A stretch of 64,000 nt of DNA from CAVSUZ01 sp963791885 (GTDB taxonomy: Bacteria; Pseudomonadota; Alphaproteobacteria; Acetobacterales; Acetobacteraceae), in NCBI GenBank assembly GCA_963791885.1, contig CAWBUL010000006.1:806001-870000 (forward strand), in the 5' to 3' direction. Below are positions 14,386 to 22,782 of this stretch, piece after piece; position 1 is the first letter of the stretch; each line of letters begins with the position of its first letter. Under the pieces are notes generated by a model. The model was given only the letters and a program-made list of their open reading frames with translations, was not told the origin of the DNA and searched no databases. Both the position numbers and the translations under genes were made by a program.

Positions 14386-17300
14386 TCAGGGCGATGCGGT
14401 GTGCCTCACCGCAAAAAAATCATTCCCATTCAGGAAGAACATCGGTTGCTGCGGCTGCGGCATCTTCGCCGTCGCCTGCTCTACCTGTGATTGTGTGTAG
14501 GTCGCCAGGTCGTAGATATCGATCTGCTGGTTGTGCCGGAAATCCGCCTTTCCCTGCAGCGCCTGCAGCAGGAACGACGTGAACAGCCCGTGCCCCTGGT
14601 CATCCGTCGGCTGCTGCGTCTGCCCGGTCCCAGACGAGTCCAGCGCCAGATTGATCGAACTCGACAGCACAAACCGCCCGACACTCGTGCCAATCTGGTT
14701 TGTCACCGTGGTGTTGATATCTCGCCGCAGCACGGCATCCTGCGTCGCCAGGCTGGCCGAATAACATGTGTCCAACAGGATCGCGACGTGAGCGGCTTTG
14801 ATTGACTGTACCAGCGGCAGCATCTCGTCCTCGCCGAGACCCTCCTTCACGAACAGCGTGTCGACCGCATGCTCGGTCGTCGCATTGCCCGTCTGCATGG
14901 CTCGCTCGAACAGCGCCGGATCATGCGTGCCCATATCAACCGGCGCGTAATAGTATTTGCCGTTCACTTCCTGCCCGTGACCGGCAAAGAAAATCACCAC
15001 CAGATCATCTGGCTGGGCGTCCTTCGCGATCTCCTTCAGCGCCGCGACGATATTGTCCTTCGTCGCTTGTGCGTTGGTCAGGATCTTGACCACCGGCTTG
15101 GTATAGACCGGCGCGTCTGGCGTGTTCATCAATGCAGCCATCGCATTCGCATCATTGGCGGCATTCTGCAGATCCAGATCGTGCTGATCGTAATTGCTGA
15201 CACCGACGCTCAGCATATACAGCATCGGCAGCGCGGGGACGGCAGGCGCTGCCGGCGTTGTGCCGGTCGGTAGCGTGGGGCCGGTGCCGCGCGACGCCTC
15301 CGCCACCGCTGCCTTGCCTGTGTGGAAGACGGTGACCTGCGCCACATCTGATCCCGTCGCCTGGATCTTTCCGTCTGCCGAGACCGGCGCAACCTCGATC
15401 GTGTTCAACTCGGCACCCAACGGGATCGTCGCTTCCTCGGTGCGGCTGGTCTTTGTCTGCGCATCCGGGAAGATATCCGGCCGGATCACCGCGCCGTTGC
15501 GTCGGATCACTACGCTGCCCAACCCGCCCTGCCGCGCGTCCAGCTTATACTGCACGATCACCGCATCCGCCGTCGTGGCCAGGGATGCGCCCGGACGATC
15601 CTGCGGGTTTTTTGTATCGGTCGGCCGGGTGTCCGGACAGCCGGTCGACATGTCCGACGTATCATGCCCGCACACATCCAGCAGCGTCACCTGCGACGGC
15701 ATTCCCCGGGAAATCACATTGCTGACGCTGCCCGAGTTCTCGACCTGCTGGCCGATGATCACCGCGTCGTTCGGCTGATCGCGGAACTCCAACCCGACCA
15801 GGTCGGGTCGGAAGAACGAGCTGTACATCTGGCCGATTTGCACGAACTGAGTTGTCTGCCAGTTCGTCGCATTCATCACGTAACCGATCAGGTTGCGCCC
15901 GTCTGGCAGCCCGTCATCGCGATGGTCGTGATCGAAAAATCCTTGCGGCGTCCACAGCACCCAACGTGGCATCACATCGCGCGCGAATGGATCGACGAAC
16001 AGCCCCAGCAACTCCGTTCCGTGCGCCGCGTCGTACCAGTGCACCGACCCGTCCGCCATCGCCGCCGCCACGAGCCGCCCGTCGCCGCTGACCGCCACGG
16101 CCCAGGCATCCGCCGGCGTCACCACGTTCCATACCTCCCCAGCTGGCGTCCCGAATCGCAGATAGTAATTCGTGCCGACAGCCACACCGCTCCCGGTCGG
16201 CGACACGGCGACCGAGCGCACCACTTCGTTGTCCCCGGCCGAAAGCCGGATCGGGCGGCTGTTCAGCTTGGGCGTCCGGCTGTTCCGCCAATCCGTGACG
16301 ACAAGACCGGGTCCCCGGTCCTGCGGCGCGATCAACGGAAAGGGGGCCGTCTCGGCCGGCGCGATCGTCCGCTGGAAAATATCGAAGACGAAGGGCGGCC
16401 GGCCCTCGCCACCCGGGAACCGCACGACCGCGCCATCTTGCGAAATCGCGAAACTGGTCAGGCCCGCGTTGCGGAAATCGATATGATGCGAGCGCTGTAT
16501 CGCCAACATGTGCCCGGCCTGGTCGATCCGCCCGATCGACGGATCCGCACTGGCGAAGATCACGTCGGATCCGTTCGCCAGCAGATCCATGATCGTGTTA
16601 CCGGCAGCAACCGTATCCACCGCGACGTTGTCGCGGAATAGGAAGCGCCGTACCAGGTATTTGTCCGCGCGATCCTTATAAGTTCCGGCCGCATACAGCG
16701 CGCTCCCGTCCGGCGACCACGCCACGGTCCCCAACGCGCCGGCATCTCCTGACGCGCCACGCAGCAGCGCCACCTGGCGCAAGGTTGCGCCGTCCAGCAC
16801 ATGCACTTCCGGCCGGGTCAGATCGCCCGCCGCGGTCCGCGATCCGTCCGGCGAGAACCGCGCGCTGCGCGCCCCGATCGCCGGCGAGATCACCGGCCTG
16901 GCGTTCATGTTCATTGCCCGGTACAGCCGTACCTTGCCGTCCGCCGCCACCGCCAGCTCGTCCGCCCGGTTGAAATCCATACCCGTGACGTCGCCGCTAT
17001 AGCCGGAATCCGGATACCTCACTGGCGGGGGGGCCATGTCATGATCGTTGTGCCGGTCCGCCAGGGCGATCGTATGGGCCCGGAGGTCAAATACGATGAT
17101 CCCCGCCCCCCCCTCCAATCCGATCGCCAGATATCGCCCGTCTGGCGAGAAGGCTAACGCGCGCACCACCAGCAGCCCCGGGATCGTGGCGAAGTGGCGC
17201 ATCGACGGAAGCTGGTACACCTCCACCGCGTAAAGACGATGCCCGTCCGGCACCGCGCCCGCCACAGCGACCAGATTGCCGCCGGCCGCCACCGCATATA

Positions 17301-17568
17301 GCTTGCCGTCGTCGTGCGGCCCCAGCGGCGGATGCATCACGCCCTGCGGTGCCAGCGTCTCGTTCGACCACACTCGCGCCGTCTTGTCGTCGGAAACGCT
17401 GATGAACGCCGCCCCGCTCGGCAGCTCGGCCAGCGCATTCACCGTGCCTTCGTGCGGCCCCGTCTCGATCTGCAGATACGGGCCGAAATCGCTGAGTTGC
17501 TGCGCCCTCGCAAACTCAGCAATCAGAACGCAGAGCAGCGAAAACAGAATTAGGCAGGCGTGGCGCAT
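14386..17568 (-). CDS. secreted WD40-repeat protein with C-terminal caspase-like (C14) protease
   Basis: This 1060-residue protein has a Sec signal (1-22, LILFSLLCVLIAEFARA). Residues 30-530 hold WD40-type blades (FISVSDDKTARVWS, LAFSPDGRYLAIG, ARFSPDGSRTAAG, VAWSPDGSALYAAG, VAVSGDGRLVAAAM). A linker with a beta-sandwich-like segment (595-750) and a Pro/Thr-rich hinge (758-782) precede a caspase fold (783-1060): catalytic His864 (FFAGHGQ) and Cys935 (LLDTCYSAS). Both catalytic residues are intact. The signal peptide places it in the periplasm, unlike eukaryotic metacaspases. It is convergent with the CHASE2 cyclase and its stop is followed by no terminator. A glycine-zipper lipoprotein lies seven bases upstream in the same operon. 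Confidence 0.92.
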   Translation of the reverse strand: MRHACLILFSLLCVLIAEFARAQQLSDFGPYLQIETGPHEGTVNALAELPSGAAFISVSDDKTARVWSNETLAPQGVMHPPLGPHDDGKLYAVAAGGNLVAVAGAVPDGHRLYAVEVYQLPSMRHFATIPGLLVVRALAFSPDGRYLAIGLEGGAGIIVFDLRAHTIALADRHNDHDMAPPPVRYPDSGYSGDVTGMDFNRADELAVAADGKVRLYRAMNMNARPVISPAIGARSARFSPDGSRTAAGDLTRPEVHVLDGATLRQVALLRGASGDAGALGTVAWSPDGSALYAAGTYKDRADKYLVRRFLFRDNVAVDTVAAGNTIMDLLANGSDVIFASADPSIGRIDQAGHMLAIQRSHHIDFRNAGLTSFAISQDGAVVRFPGGEGRPPFVFDIFQRTIAPAETAPFPLIAPQDRGPGLVVTDWRNSRTPKLNSRPIRLSAGDNEVVRSVAVSPTGSGVAVGTNYYLRFGTPAGEVWNVVTPADAWAVAVSGDGRLVAAAMADGSVHWYDAAHGTELLGLFVDPFARDVMPRWVLWTPQGFFDHDHRDDGLPDGRNLIGYVMNATNWQTTQFVQIGQMYSSFFRPDLVGLEFRDQPNDAVIIGQQVENSGSVSNVISRGMPSQVTLLDVCGHDTSDMSTGCPDTRPTDTKNPQDRPGASLATTADAVIVQYKLDARQGGLGSVVIRRNGAVIRPDIFPDAQTKTSRTEEATIPLGAELNTIEVAPVSADGKIQATGSDVAQVTVFHTGKAAVAEASRGTGPTLPTGTTPAAPAVPALPMLYMLSVGVSNYDQHDLDLQNAANDANAMAALMNTPDAPVYTKPVVKILTNAQATKDNIVAALKEIAKDAQPDDLVVIFFAGHGQEVNGKYYYAPVDMGTHDPALFERAMQTGNATTEHAVDTLFVKEGLGEDEMLPLVQSIKAAHVAILLDTCYSASLATQDAVLRRDINTTVTNQIGTSVGRFVLSSSINLALDSSGTGQTQQPTDDQGHGLFTSFLLQALQGKADFRHNQQIDIYDLATYTQSQVEQATAKMPQPQQPMFFLNGNDFFAVRHTASP

Positions 17569-17575
17569 GGCAACC

Positions 17576-18409
17576 CTAGACAGGAGCGAGGTTCATCAAT
17601 TCCAGCAGCAATAGGCTCTGGTTGCTTGTGTCGAGATTGAACGCGACCTGGGACTGCGCCTGCGCCTGACCCACCGAGCTCTGGAAGCTCTGTCGTTTGT
17701 CGGGCAGCGTCTCCGTCGCCGTCACGACGGCGGGGCGGGAGGTCCGTGGGGGCGCCTTCTGCTCTAACAAGTTAGTCGCTTGCTCGAACTGCTGATCGCG
17801 CTTCTGCATGTTGACGCCCCATTGCTGGGCCTGCGCCAGTTCCTGCGCGAACCACGTCCGCTCCTGCGCCAACTCTCCCATCGCCTGTTCGCGGCTGATC
17901 TGGCGATAATTGTATTGCCGCCTGATCAGCGCTGCATTGGCAAAGCGGCAGGTCCGCAACTGGGCAAAATCATACGACGTCTTGTCGATCTGCGTGGACT
18001 CCCTGCGCATGTCCTGATCGACCTTACTAGCGAACTCCCCGGTATTGGTGGTGTGTTCCTGCAAATACTGGCTGTAGCTGTACAGGAGTGAACCGCCCAG
18101 CGCCAAGCCGCCACCGATCAGCGCCCCGGTCAGCGCGCCGCGTCCGCCGCCAGCAATCGCACCAATCCCGGCGCCCGCCCCGGCACCCGCCAAAGTAGCA
18201 AATCCGACCGTTTTCAACACGTCCGCCGTGAAAAACTCATTGGACTGAGCGAATGCTGCGCGCTGCGGCCCGCACGGATCGCCCGGATCCACCGTCAGAT
18301 TAGCGCTGCCGCCTATGCCTGGGATACCGGTGCAGCCGCTGGTTGTTGTGATGAAAGTCAACGCAACGATAATCGAAACAGGCCTTCGATACCGGGGTGC
18401 CACGAACAT
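17576..18409 (-). CDS. glycine-zipper lipoprotein upstream of the caspase gene
   Basis: The start is set at ATG 18409, which places a lipoprotein signal at the N-terminus (IIVALTFITTTSGC, lipidated Cys26); upstream in-frame codons give an unlikely leader. The protein has 277 residues. About residues 75-115 are a long glycine zipper (GAGAGAGIGAIAGGGRGALT and onward), a membrane-inserting element. It is followed by a helical, Gln-rich coiled coil (QISREQAMGELAQERTWFAQ) to about residue 225 and a hydrophobic C-terminus. It should sit in the outer membrane or inner leaflet. It is the first gene of a two-gene operon with the WD40-caspase (seven-base gap), so a physical partnership is likely. Confidence 0.8.
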   Translation of the reverse strand: MFVAPRYRRPVSIIVALTFITTTSGCTGIPGIGGSANLTVDPGDPCGPQRAAFAQSNEFFTADVLKTVGFATLAGAGAGAGIGAIAGGGRGALTGALIGGGLALGGSLLYSYSQYLQEHTTNTGEFASKVDQDMRRESTQIDKTSYDFAQLRTCRFANAALIRRQYNYRQISREQAMGELAQERTWFAQELAQAQQWGVNMQKRDQQFEQATNLLEQKAPPRTSRPAVVTATETLPDKRQSFQSSVGQAQAQSQVAFNLDTSNQSLLLLELMNLAPV

Positions 18410-18683
18410 TCTGATCCCGCACTGACAATCTATTGAACTATGAATCGAAAGGAACGCGAAAGCAAACGGAGTTTCGGAGTGCCTCGCCGAATGCACGGAT
18501 ATTCGGCAGTTCGCGTGGTAGAGAGTCTTCCCAGCCGGATCCTCGAATATCGCTACCGGTAGCTGCTGGCCAGCGTCGTGCGCTCGGTGGCGACGAACAG
18601 CTTCATGAAGGCGGGATGCGCGACCGAGGACAAAGCGAGTGAGTGATATCATGGCCTGATGCTGCGCCAATGCACGCGCACAT
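18410..18683. other. no supportable gene
   Basis: These 274 bases between the lipoprotein start and the IS701 left end must contain the promoter for the lipoprotein-caspase operon (minus strand). No gene or clear operator was seen. The bases next to the IS do not match those on its other side. Confidence 0.4.
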
Positions 18684-20135
18684 TAGTACTACAGTTGCAC
18701 ATTGCACCGGCGCTTTCGATGAGCCTGCGCGGCGGTGGCTTGATGCCGTCGTTTCCAGCGTGACCAAGCGAGCACGTAGCGGGTTCTGGAGATGGGCGCG
18801 AGGAGCAAGCGCGCGATGAGATAGCGGATCTCCGGCACGCTTGGCGGAGCGGTGGCGGGGATCATCACGCGGCGGTGGCGAATGGACTCCTTTCGTTCGG
18901 TTTACCGAAGGTGGATCGTCGCAACTGGGCAGAAAGCCGGGCCAGGAATCCGAGTGCGGCCATGCAGAGGGTCATATGACGGTGCCACCCGTGCCAGGAG
19001 CGCGCTTCACAGTGATCGAGGCCCAATTCTTCCTTGGCACGCTGGAAGCATTCCTCGATGGTCCAGCGCAACCCAGCGGCGCCGGCCAACTCAGCCAATC
19101 CAGTGCCGCTCGGAGCGAAGGCGAAGTAATAGGCACGCTCTTGCGGATCGCGCCGATTACGCCGGATCAGCCCCCAGCGTTCGAAGTTGCCGTCCACCAC
19201 CCAGGGCAGCGCGATGCGTGCCCAATCGTAGAGGCGTAACCCTTTCGAACCCTCGCCGGCAGCATGCACCGCCCACGCTTCGGGAGGTAATATAAGTCAT
19301 CCGCCATCTCTGCAGGATCGGTCTGCAGGAAGCCGTCCACCGTCACCATGCGCAGGGCATGGTTCGAGCGCACGGCGAGCATGTAGGGTTGGCCGCGCTC
19401 TTCCAGCATGCGCCGCAGCCGTAAGTCCGAGCCATACAGCGCATCGGCCAGCACCCAGGCGCAGGGGACACCGGCATCGAGAGCAGCAGCGATCAGCTCG
19501 CAGGCGATCCGCGGCTTTGTCGCGAACGCGACGGCTTCAGGAACCTGCACGCGACGGCGGCGCTCCTGATCGCCCGCCCAGGCATCGGGGAGATAGAGCA
19601 TCGGGGAGATAGAGCCTGCGGTCGATCAACGCCTGGCCGAACCGGCTTGCATAAGCCAGAAAGACACCGATCTGGCAGTTCTCGATCCTGCCAGCCGTTC
19701 CGGAATATTGCCGCGCCACGCCGACCGAGTGTTCGCCCTTCTTGAGAAATCCGGTCTCGTCCACAACCAACACGGCGGACGGATCACCGAGCGACGCAAC
19801 AGCTTCCCTTCGCACGCGATCACGCAAAGCCTCGGCATCCCATGAGCTGCGACCAAGCAGCGATTGCATCCGATAGGGCCGGCTCAGCCCCGCCTGCTCC
19901 GCCATTTGCCAACCTGTCTTGCGCGAAATGCCGGACAGCAGGCCATCAATGAACGCTCCTGCCGACGCAGCTACATCCGAGCGGCGGAAGACCGGCGCCA
20001 GACGAGCCTTCAGCCCCGTCAGTTCTTCTTCCCACGCCAAGGCAGATCCCGACCAAACTGCAACCGGCATGCCTGTTCTCCCGACTTGCCGGACCAGCGA
20101 ATCAACCATTCAACCAATTCGCAACTGTAGTACTA
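18684..20135 (-). mobile_element. IS701-family insertion sequence, inactive
   Basis: A 21-bp terminal inverted repeat with two mismatches (TAGTACTACAGTTGC core at 18684-18698, partner at 20121-20135) frames 1452 bp. The transposase frame is broken three times. Flanking tetranucleotides (ACAT left, TCTC right) differ, so the usual 4-bp target duplication is missing and one flank has been lost. Its right flank is the tail of an IS5-type transposase, so it was inserted into or beside an older IS. Confidence 0.85.
18689..20109 (-). pseudogene. IS701-family transposase with three frameshifts
   Basis: Four frame segments together make one IS701 transposase. 20109-19614 carries VLVVDETGFLKKGEHSVGVA (first catalytic Asp) and CQIGVFLAYA. 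19601-19285 carries AWVLADALYGSDLRLR (second Asp). 19280-18865 carries RLRLYDWARI-like text and LRWTIEECFQRAKEELGLDH (catalytic Glu). 18850-18689 carries VPEIRYLIARLLLAP and the final WSRWKRRH. The first break is a perfect 16-bp tandem duplication (CATCGGGGAGATAGAG at 19583-19598 and 19599-19614). The second is a missing base near 19281-19284, the third lies near 18865-18880. The last codons run into the terminal repeat. The enzyme cannot be functional. Confidence 0.88.
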
Positions 20136-20335
20136 TCTCGCCAAACCAGCCGGCGATGCGGTCAATGCGGTGCTCGCCGCAGTTGGGTACAACTTCCGGT
20201 TGCTGCTGGCCTGGCTGGCCATTCTTGTGCGTTGGTTCTTGCTCGCTCTCCCGGGCGAACCGGCTCTGCGAGAGGTCGATCCTGACCGTGTCCGTCGGTC
20301 ACGCAACCCGATCAGGGTTCTTCACGGACGACGAA
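20136..20335 (+). pseudogene. C-terminal tail of an IS5-type transposase
   Basis: In the plus strand the bases after the IS701 end read YLAKPAGDAVNAVLAAVGYN followed by FRLLLAWLAILVRWFLLAL, the characteristic C-terminus of IS5/IS1182-like transposases (normally GRxGDAxNAVLAAxGYNFRLLL). Nothing of the N-terminal two thirds is present on the other side of IS701. The frame runs on past the probable IS end. Confidence 0.72.
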
Positions 20336-20510
20336 TTATCTTATCTTCGTGTTGTCCGACAGGGCGATTGTCGTTGATCCGCCGCTGACTGTGGCTGTGG
20401 CCAGGGCGTTGGCGCCGGCGGCGGTGCCATAGCCATACAACGTCACCAAGTCGTTATTGTTGAAGTCGGAGATGATGTCGCCGCTGACGAAGCCCTTGGA
20501 GAATTGGAAA
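20336..20510 (-). pseudogene. C-terminal scrap of an RTX/hemolysin-type calcium-binding protein
   Basis: The minus strand in the frame ending at TAA 20336 reads SGDIISDFNNNDLVTLYGYG, then TAAGANALATATVSGGS and TIALSDNTKI. This is the standard last module of hemolysin-type calcium-binding repeat proteins (D-x-I-x-x-F ... YG ... ATATVSGGSTTIxLSDNTKITF). The match stops after DNTKI exactly where the IS5-type tail begins, so the IS inserted there. The upstream repeats are missing; the fragment instead abuts the methyltransferase remnant. Confidence 0.65.
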
Positions 20511-21202
20511 AGCAATGACGCAAGTTGGCCAAAGCGGCCTCGTCCGTGACGGCGCTTAGAAGCGATATGACGGGAGGTGTCTGTGTACCGGGAGCCAGCA
20601 CACCGAGTCCGCTACCATGGAGGAACTCAAACCCCGGATGCTGGGCGCGCAGCTCGGACCAAAGGCGCCAGACGCCAAACCTGCGTTCGCGCACATTGAC
20701 GTCGTGGAAGAGTACAATGGCATTGTCGGACAGCAGCGGCAGCCAGGTCTCGTAGTCGTGCCGGACCGCTTCGTAGGTATGCAGACCGTCGATGTGGAGG
20801 AGATCAATGCACTTGCCAGTGATAGGTTGCGGCTGCTTCGTCAAATGTCATACGGAGCAGGGTGGAAAAGCCCCTGTAGCGTTCGTGGAATCGGGTAAGG
20901 TCGGCGAGCACTTCTTCGCCGTAATGTCCGGCATGGTCGTCGCCCTTCCAGGTATCGACGGCGAAACACCGTGTGGGCAGGCCGAGGCGATCGACAGCCT
21001 GGCAGAAAGCTGAATAGGAAACGCCGTTATGAACCCCGAGCTCGACAATCATGCTTGGGCGTGCCTGGGCGACGAGCCAGAAAGCGAACGGCACATGCCC
21101 GTACCAGGCGCTCTCAACCCCCAGTCGCTCCGGCCGCCAGAGGGCCGGCGCAAGGCTGGAATCGGATAAGGGGCCTCCCAGAACAGTACGTTCAGATGTC
21201 AA
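20443..21202 (-). pseudogene. class I SAM-dependent methyltransferase, frameshifted
   Basis: The first segment (21202-20804, TTG start) contains the SAM-binding strand MIVELGVHNGVSYSAFCQAV and FAVDTWKGDDHAGHYGEEVL. The second segment (20844-20443, another frame) continues IDLLHIDGLHTYEAVRHDY, LLSDNAIVLFHDVNVRERRF and GVWRLWSELR. Together they read as a Methyltransf_24-type protein found in glycan or antibiotic clusters. The frame change lies around 20805-20840. Past about 20510 the sequence is no longer methyltransferase-like and overlaps the RTX scrap, so the 3' end is also lost. Confidence 0.75.
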
Positions 21203-21321
21203 TCGCGATTATCCTCTTCGCAAACCCGCGGCTTGTAGCCCCTCCGGGGGGCAACGCCAACGATTGGGGATTGAACCCTCTCGACATGGATTGGGCCCGC
21301 GCTAGAATGGAGATGAAACAA

Positions 21322-21353
21322 AAAGCCGAGCCTCTTGAAAGCCGAGCCTCTGG
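21322..21353 (+). repeat. 16-bp tandem repeat in the importer operon leader
   Basis: AAAGCCGAGCCTCTTG (21322-21337) is followed directly by AAAGCCGAGCCTCTGG (21338-21353), one mismatch. It ends 13 bases before the substrate-binding protein ATG and contributes the GGGAGA ribosome binding site region. Confidence 0.75.
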
Positions 21354-21366
21354 GAGACGATCCATC

Positions 21367-22617
21367 ATGACAAGTTCCACGACACCCGGCCTGCGCCGCC
21401 GTACTTTGTTACAAGCAGCGGCCGGAGCAGCCGTTCTTGGCGCCCCTCCGATCATCGCCGCCCGCGGGGAGGAGCCGGTGAAGATCGGCTTCATCGACCC
21501 GCTGACCGGCAGCCTGTCCGCGCTTGCGCAGACCGAGGTGCAGGGCGCGAAATACGGCGTCGAGGAGGTCAACAAGAGCGGCGGTATCCTCGGCCGTCCG
21601 GTGCAACTGTTGGTTGAGGACAGCGCCAACGACGTCGGCACCGGCGTCGAGAAGGCGCTCAAGCTGATCAACCGCGACCATGTCGATGTCATGTGCGGCG
21701 ACGTCAACTCGGCGATCGCCTACGCGCTCTCCCAGGTAACCGCGGAGCACAAGATCTTTCACATCGTGCCTGGCGGCCACACCGATCCGATCACCGGCAC
21801 TGCCTGCAAGTGGAACGTGTTCCGCATCTGCAATACCACGACGATGGACGCGAACGCCGTATCGGGCGAGTTGATCAAGCGTTTCGGCAAGCGCTGGTAC
21901 TTTATTACCCCCGATTATGCCTATGGCCACACGTTGCAGGACGCGTTCGTCAAGAACTTGAAGAAGGCCGGCGGCGAATACCAGGGCGACATGCTGCCAA
22001 TCGCCAGCACCGATTTCTCTGCCAGCCTAATCAAAGCGAAGGCCTTTAAGCCGAACGTGCTGCTCAACAACATGGGCGGCCTGGCGCAGATCGACTGCAT
22101 GAAGCAGTTCGTGCAGTTCGGAATGGACAAGGAGATGGCGCTCGGTGGTGCGCTGTTCGAGGTTGAATCGGTTGTCTCGGTCCCGCCCCAGGCGCAGACG
22201 GGCTGGTGGGACATGGAATGGTGGTGGAACCAGCCCGGGGTTCCGCATGTCGCCGAGTTCAATGCCGGCATCAAGAAGATGTTCAACGCACCATGCGCCA
22301 CCGCGCGGCACTGGTTCGGCTTTGTCGCCATCCACACGGTGCGGCTCGCGGCTGCCGATGCCAAGGATCTCTCAGCAATCAAGCTGGCCAAGGCGACCGC
22401 CGGCATGACGCTGCCGCCCGAGGTAGCGCTGCAGAGCGGAAAGGTGACGTACCGCGAGGGTGATCACGAACTGATGCCCGGCATCTTCGTTGGCCAGATG
22501 CATCCGCCGCAAGGCGATCCGGCCAACGTGTTCACCGTCGCGAACATAGTTCCGGGTGAAGAGGCGGCTGGCAGCGTTGCCGATACCGGCTGCAAGATGA
22601 CCTGGCCGGCGGCCTGA
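21367..22617 (+). CDS. ABC importer substrate-binding protein, branched-chain amino acid/amide type
   Basis: The ATG at 21367 (GGGAGA upstream) gives 416 residues. The N-terminus is a twin-arginine signal (LRRRTLLQAAAGAAVLGAPP), so the folded protein is exported by Tat. The mature part is a type I periplasmic-binding fold: VKIGFIDPLTGSLSALAQTE, LVEDSANDVGTGVEKALKLI, VDVMCGDVNSAIAYALSQV and RWYFITPDYAYGHTLQDAFV. It heads a five-gene importer operon. The W-rich stretch TGWWDMEWWWNQPGVP (residues 278-293) is notable and may shape the binding cleft. The substrate cannot be read from sequence; nearby amidohydrolases and acyl-CoA enzymes suggest amino acids, amides or carboxylates. Confidence 0.9.
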   Translation: MTSSTTPGLRRRTLLQAAAGAAVLGAPPIIAARGEEPVKIGFIDPLTGSLSALAQTEVQGAKYGVEEVNKSGGILGRPVQLLVEDSANDVGTGVEKALKLINRDHVDVMCGDVNSAIAYALSQVTAEHKIFHIVPGGHTDPITGTACKWNVFRICNTTTMDANAVSGELIKRFGKRWYFITPDYAYGHTLQDAFVKNLKKAGGEYQGDMLPIASTDFSASLIKAKAFKPNVLLNNMGGLAQIDCMKQFVQFGMDKEMALGGALFEVESVVSVPPQAQTGWWDMEWWWNQPGVPHVAEFNAGIKKMFNAPCATARHWFGFVAIHTVRLAAADAKDLSAIKLAKATAGMTLPPEVALQSGKVTYREGDHELMPGIFVGQMHPPQGDPANVFTVANIVPGEEAAGSVADTGCKMTWPAA

Positions 22618-22782
22618 GGACCGCGAGCGAAGCGCGGCGGGAACGCAGCAATCTCCTGGACGAGACGCACTCGGCGGGAGATTGCTTTGCGTCGCTCGCA
22701 ATGACGGCAGTGTCGTTGGCAATGACGGGAATGTCCCACTTGCAATGACGTAGGTCGCACAACAGACGCACCGGGATCTCAG
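22618..22782. repeat. hairpin plus three GCAATGACG repeats between livK-like and livH
   Basis: A perfect 9-bp inverted repeat (GCAATCTCC 22648-22656 with GGAGATTGC 22677-22685) is followed by three copies of GCAATGACG (22698-22706, 22719-22727, 22742-22750), 21 and 23 bases apart. This resembles a dispersed repeat of the form ...GATTGCTTCGTCGC...CGCAATGACG that occurs between genes of many Alphaproteobacteria. Here it splits the binding-protein gene from the permease genes and could lower downstream expression or stabilise the upstream transcript. Confidence 0.65.

Noticed and set aside
15664..16641. 325-codon plus frame inside the caspase gene
   Set aside because: Arg/His-rich antisense shadow of the WD40 coding sequence; no ribosome binding site or motif.
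20971..21366. Upstream extension of the binding-protein frame
   Set aside because: The twin-arginine signal begins at ATG 21367; the upstream part lies opposite the methyltransferase relic and spans the 16-bp tandem repeat.
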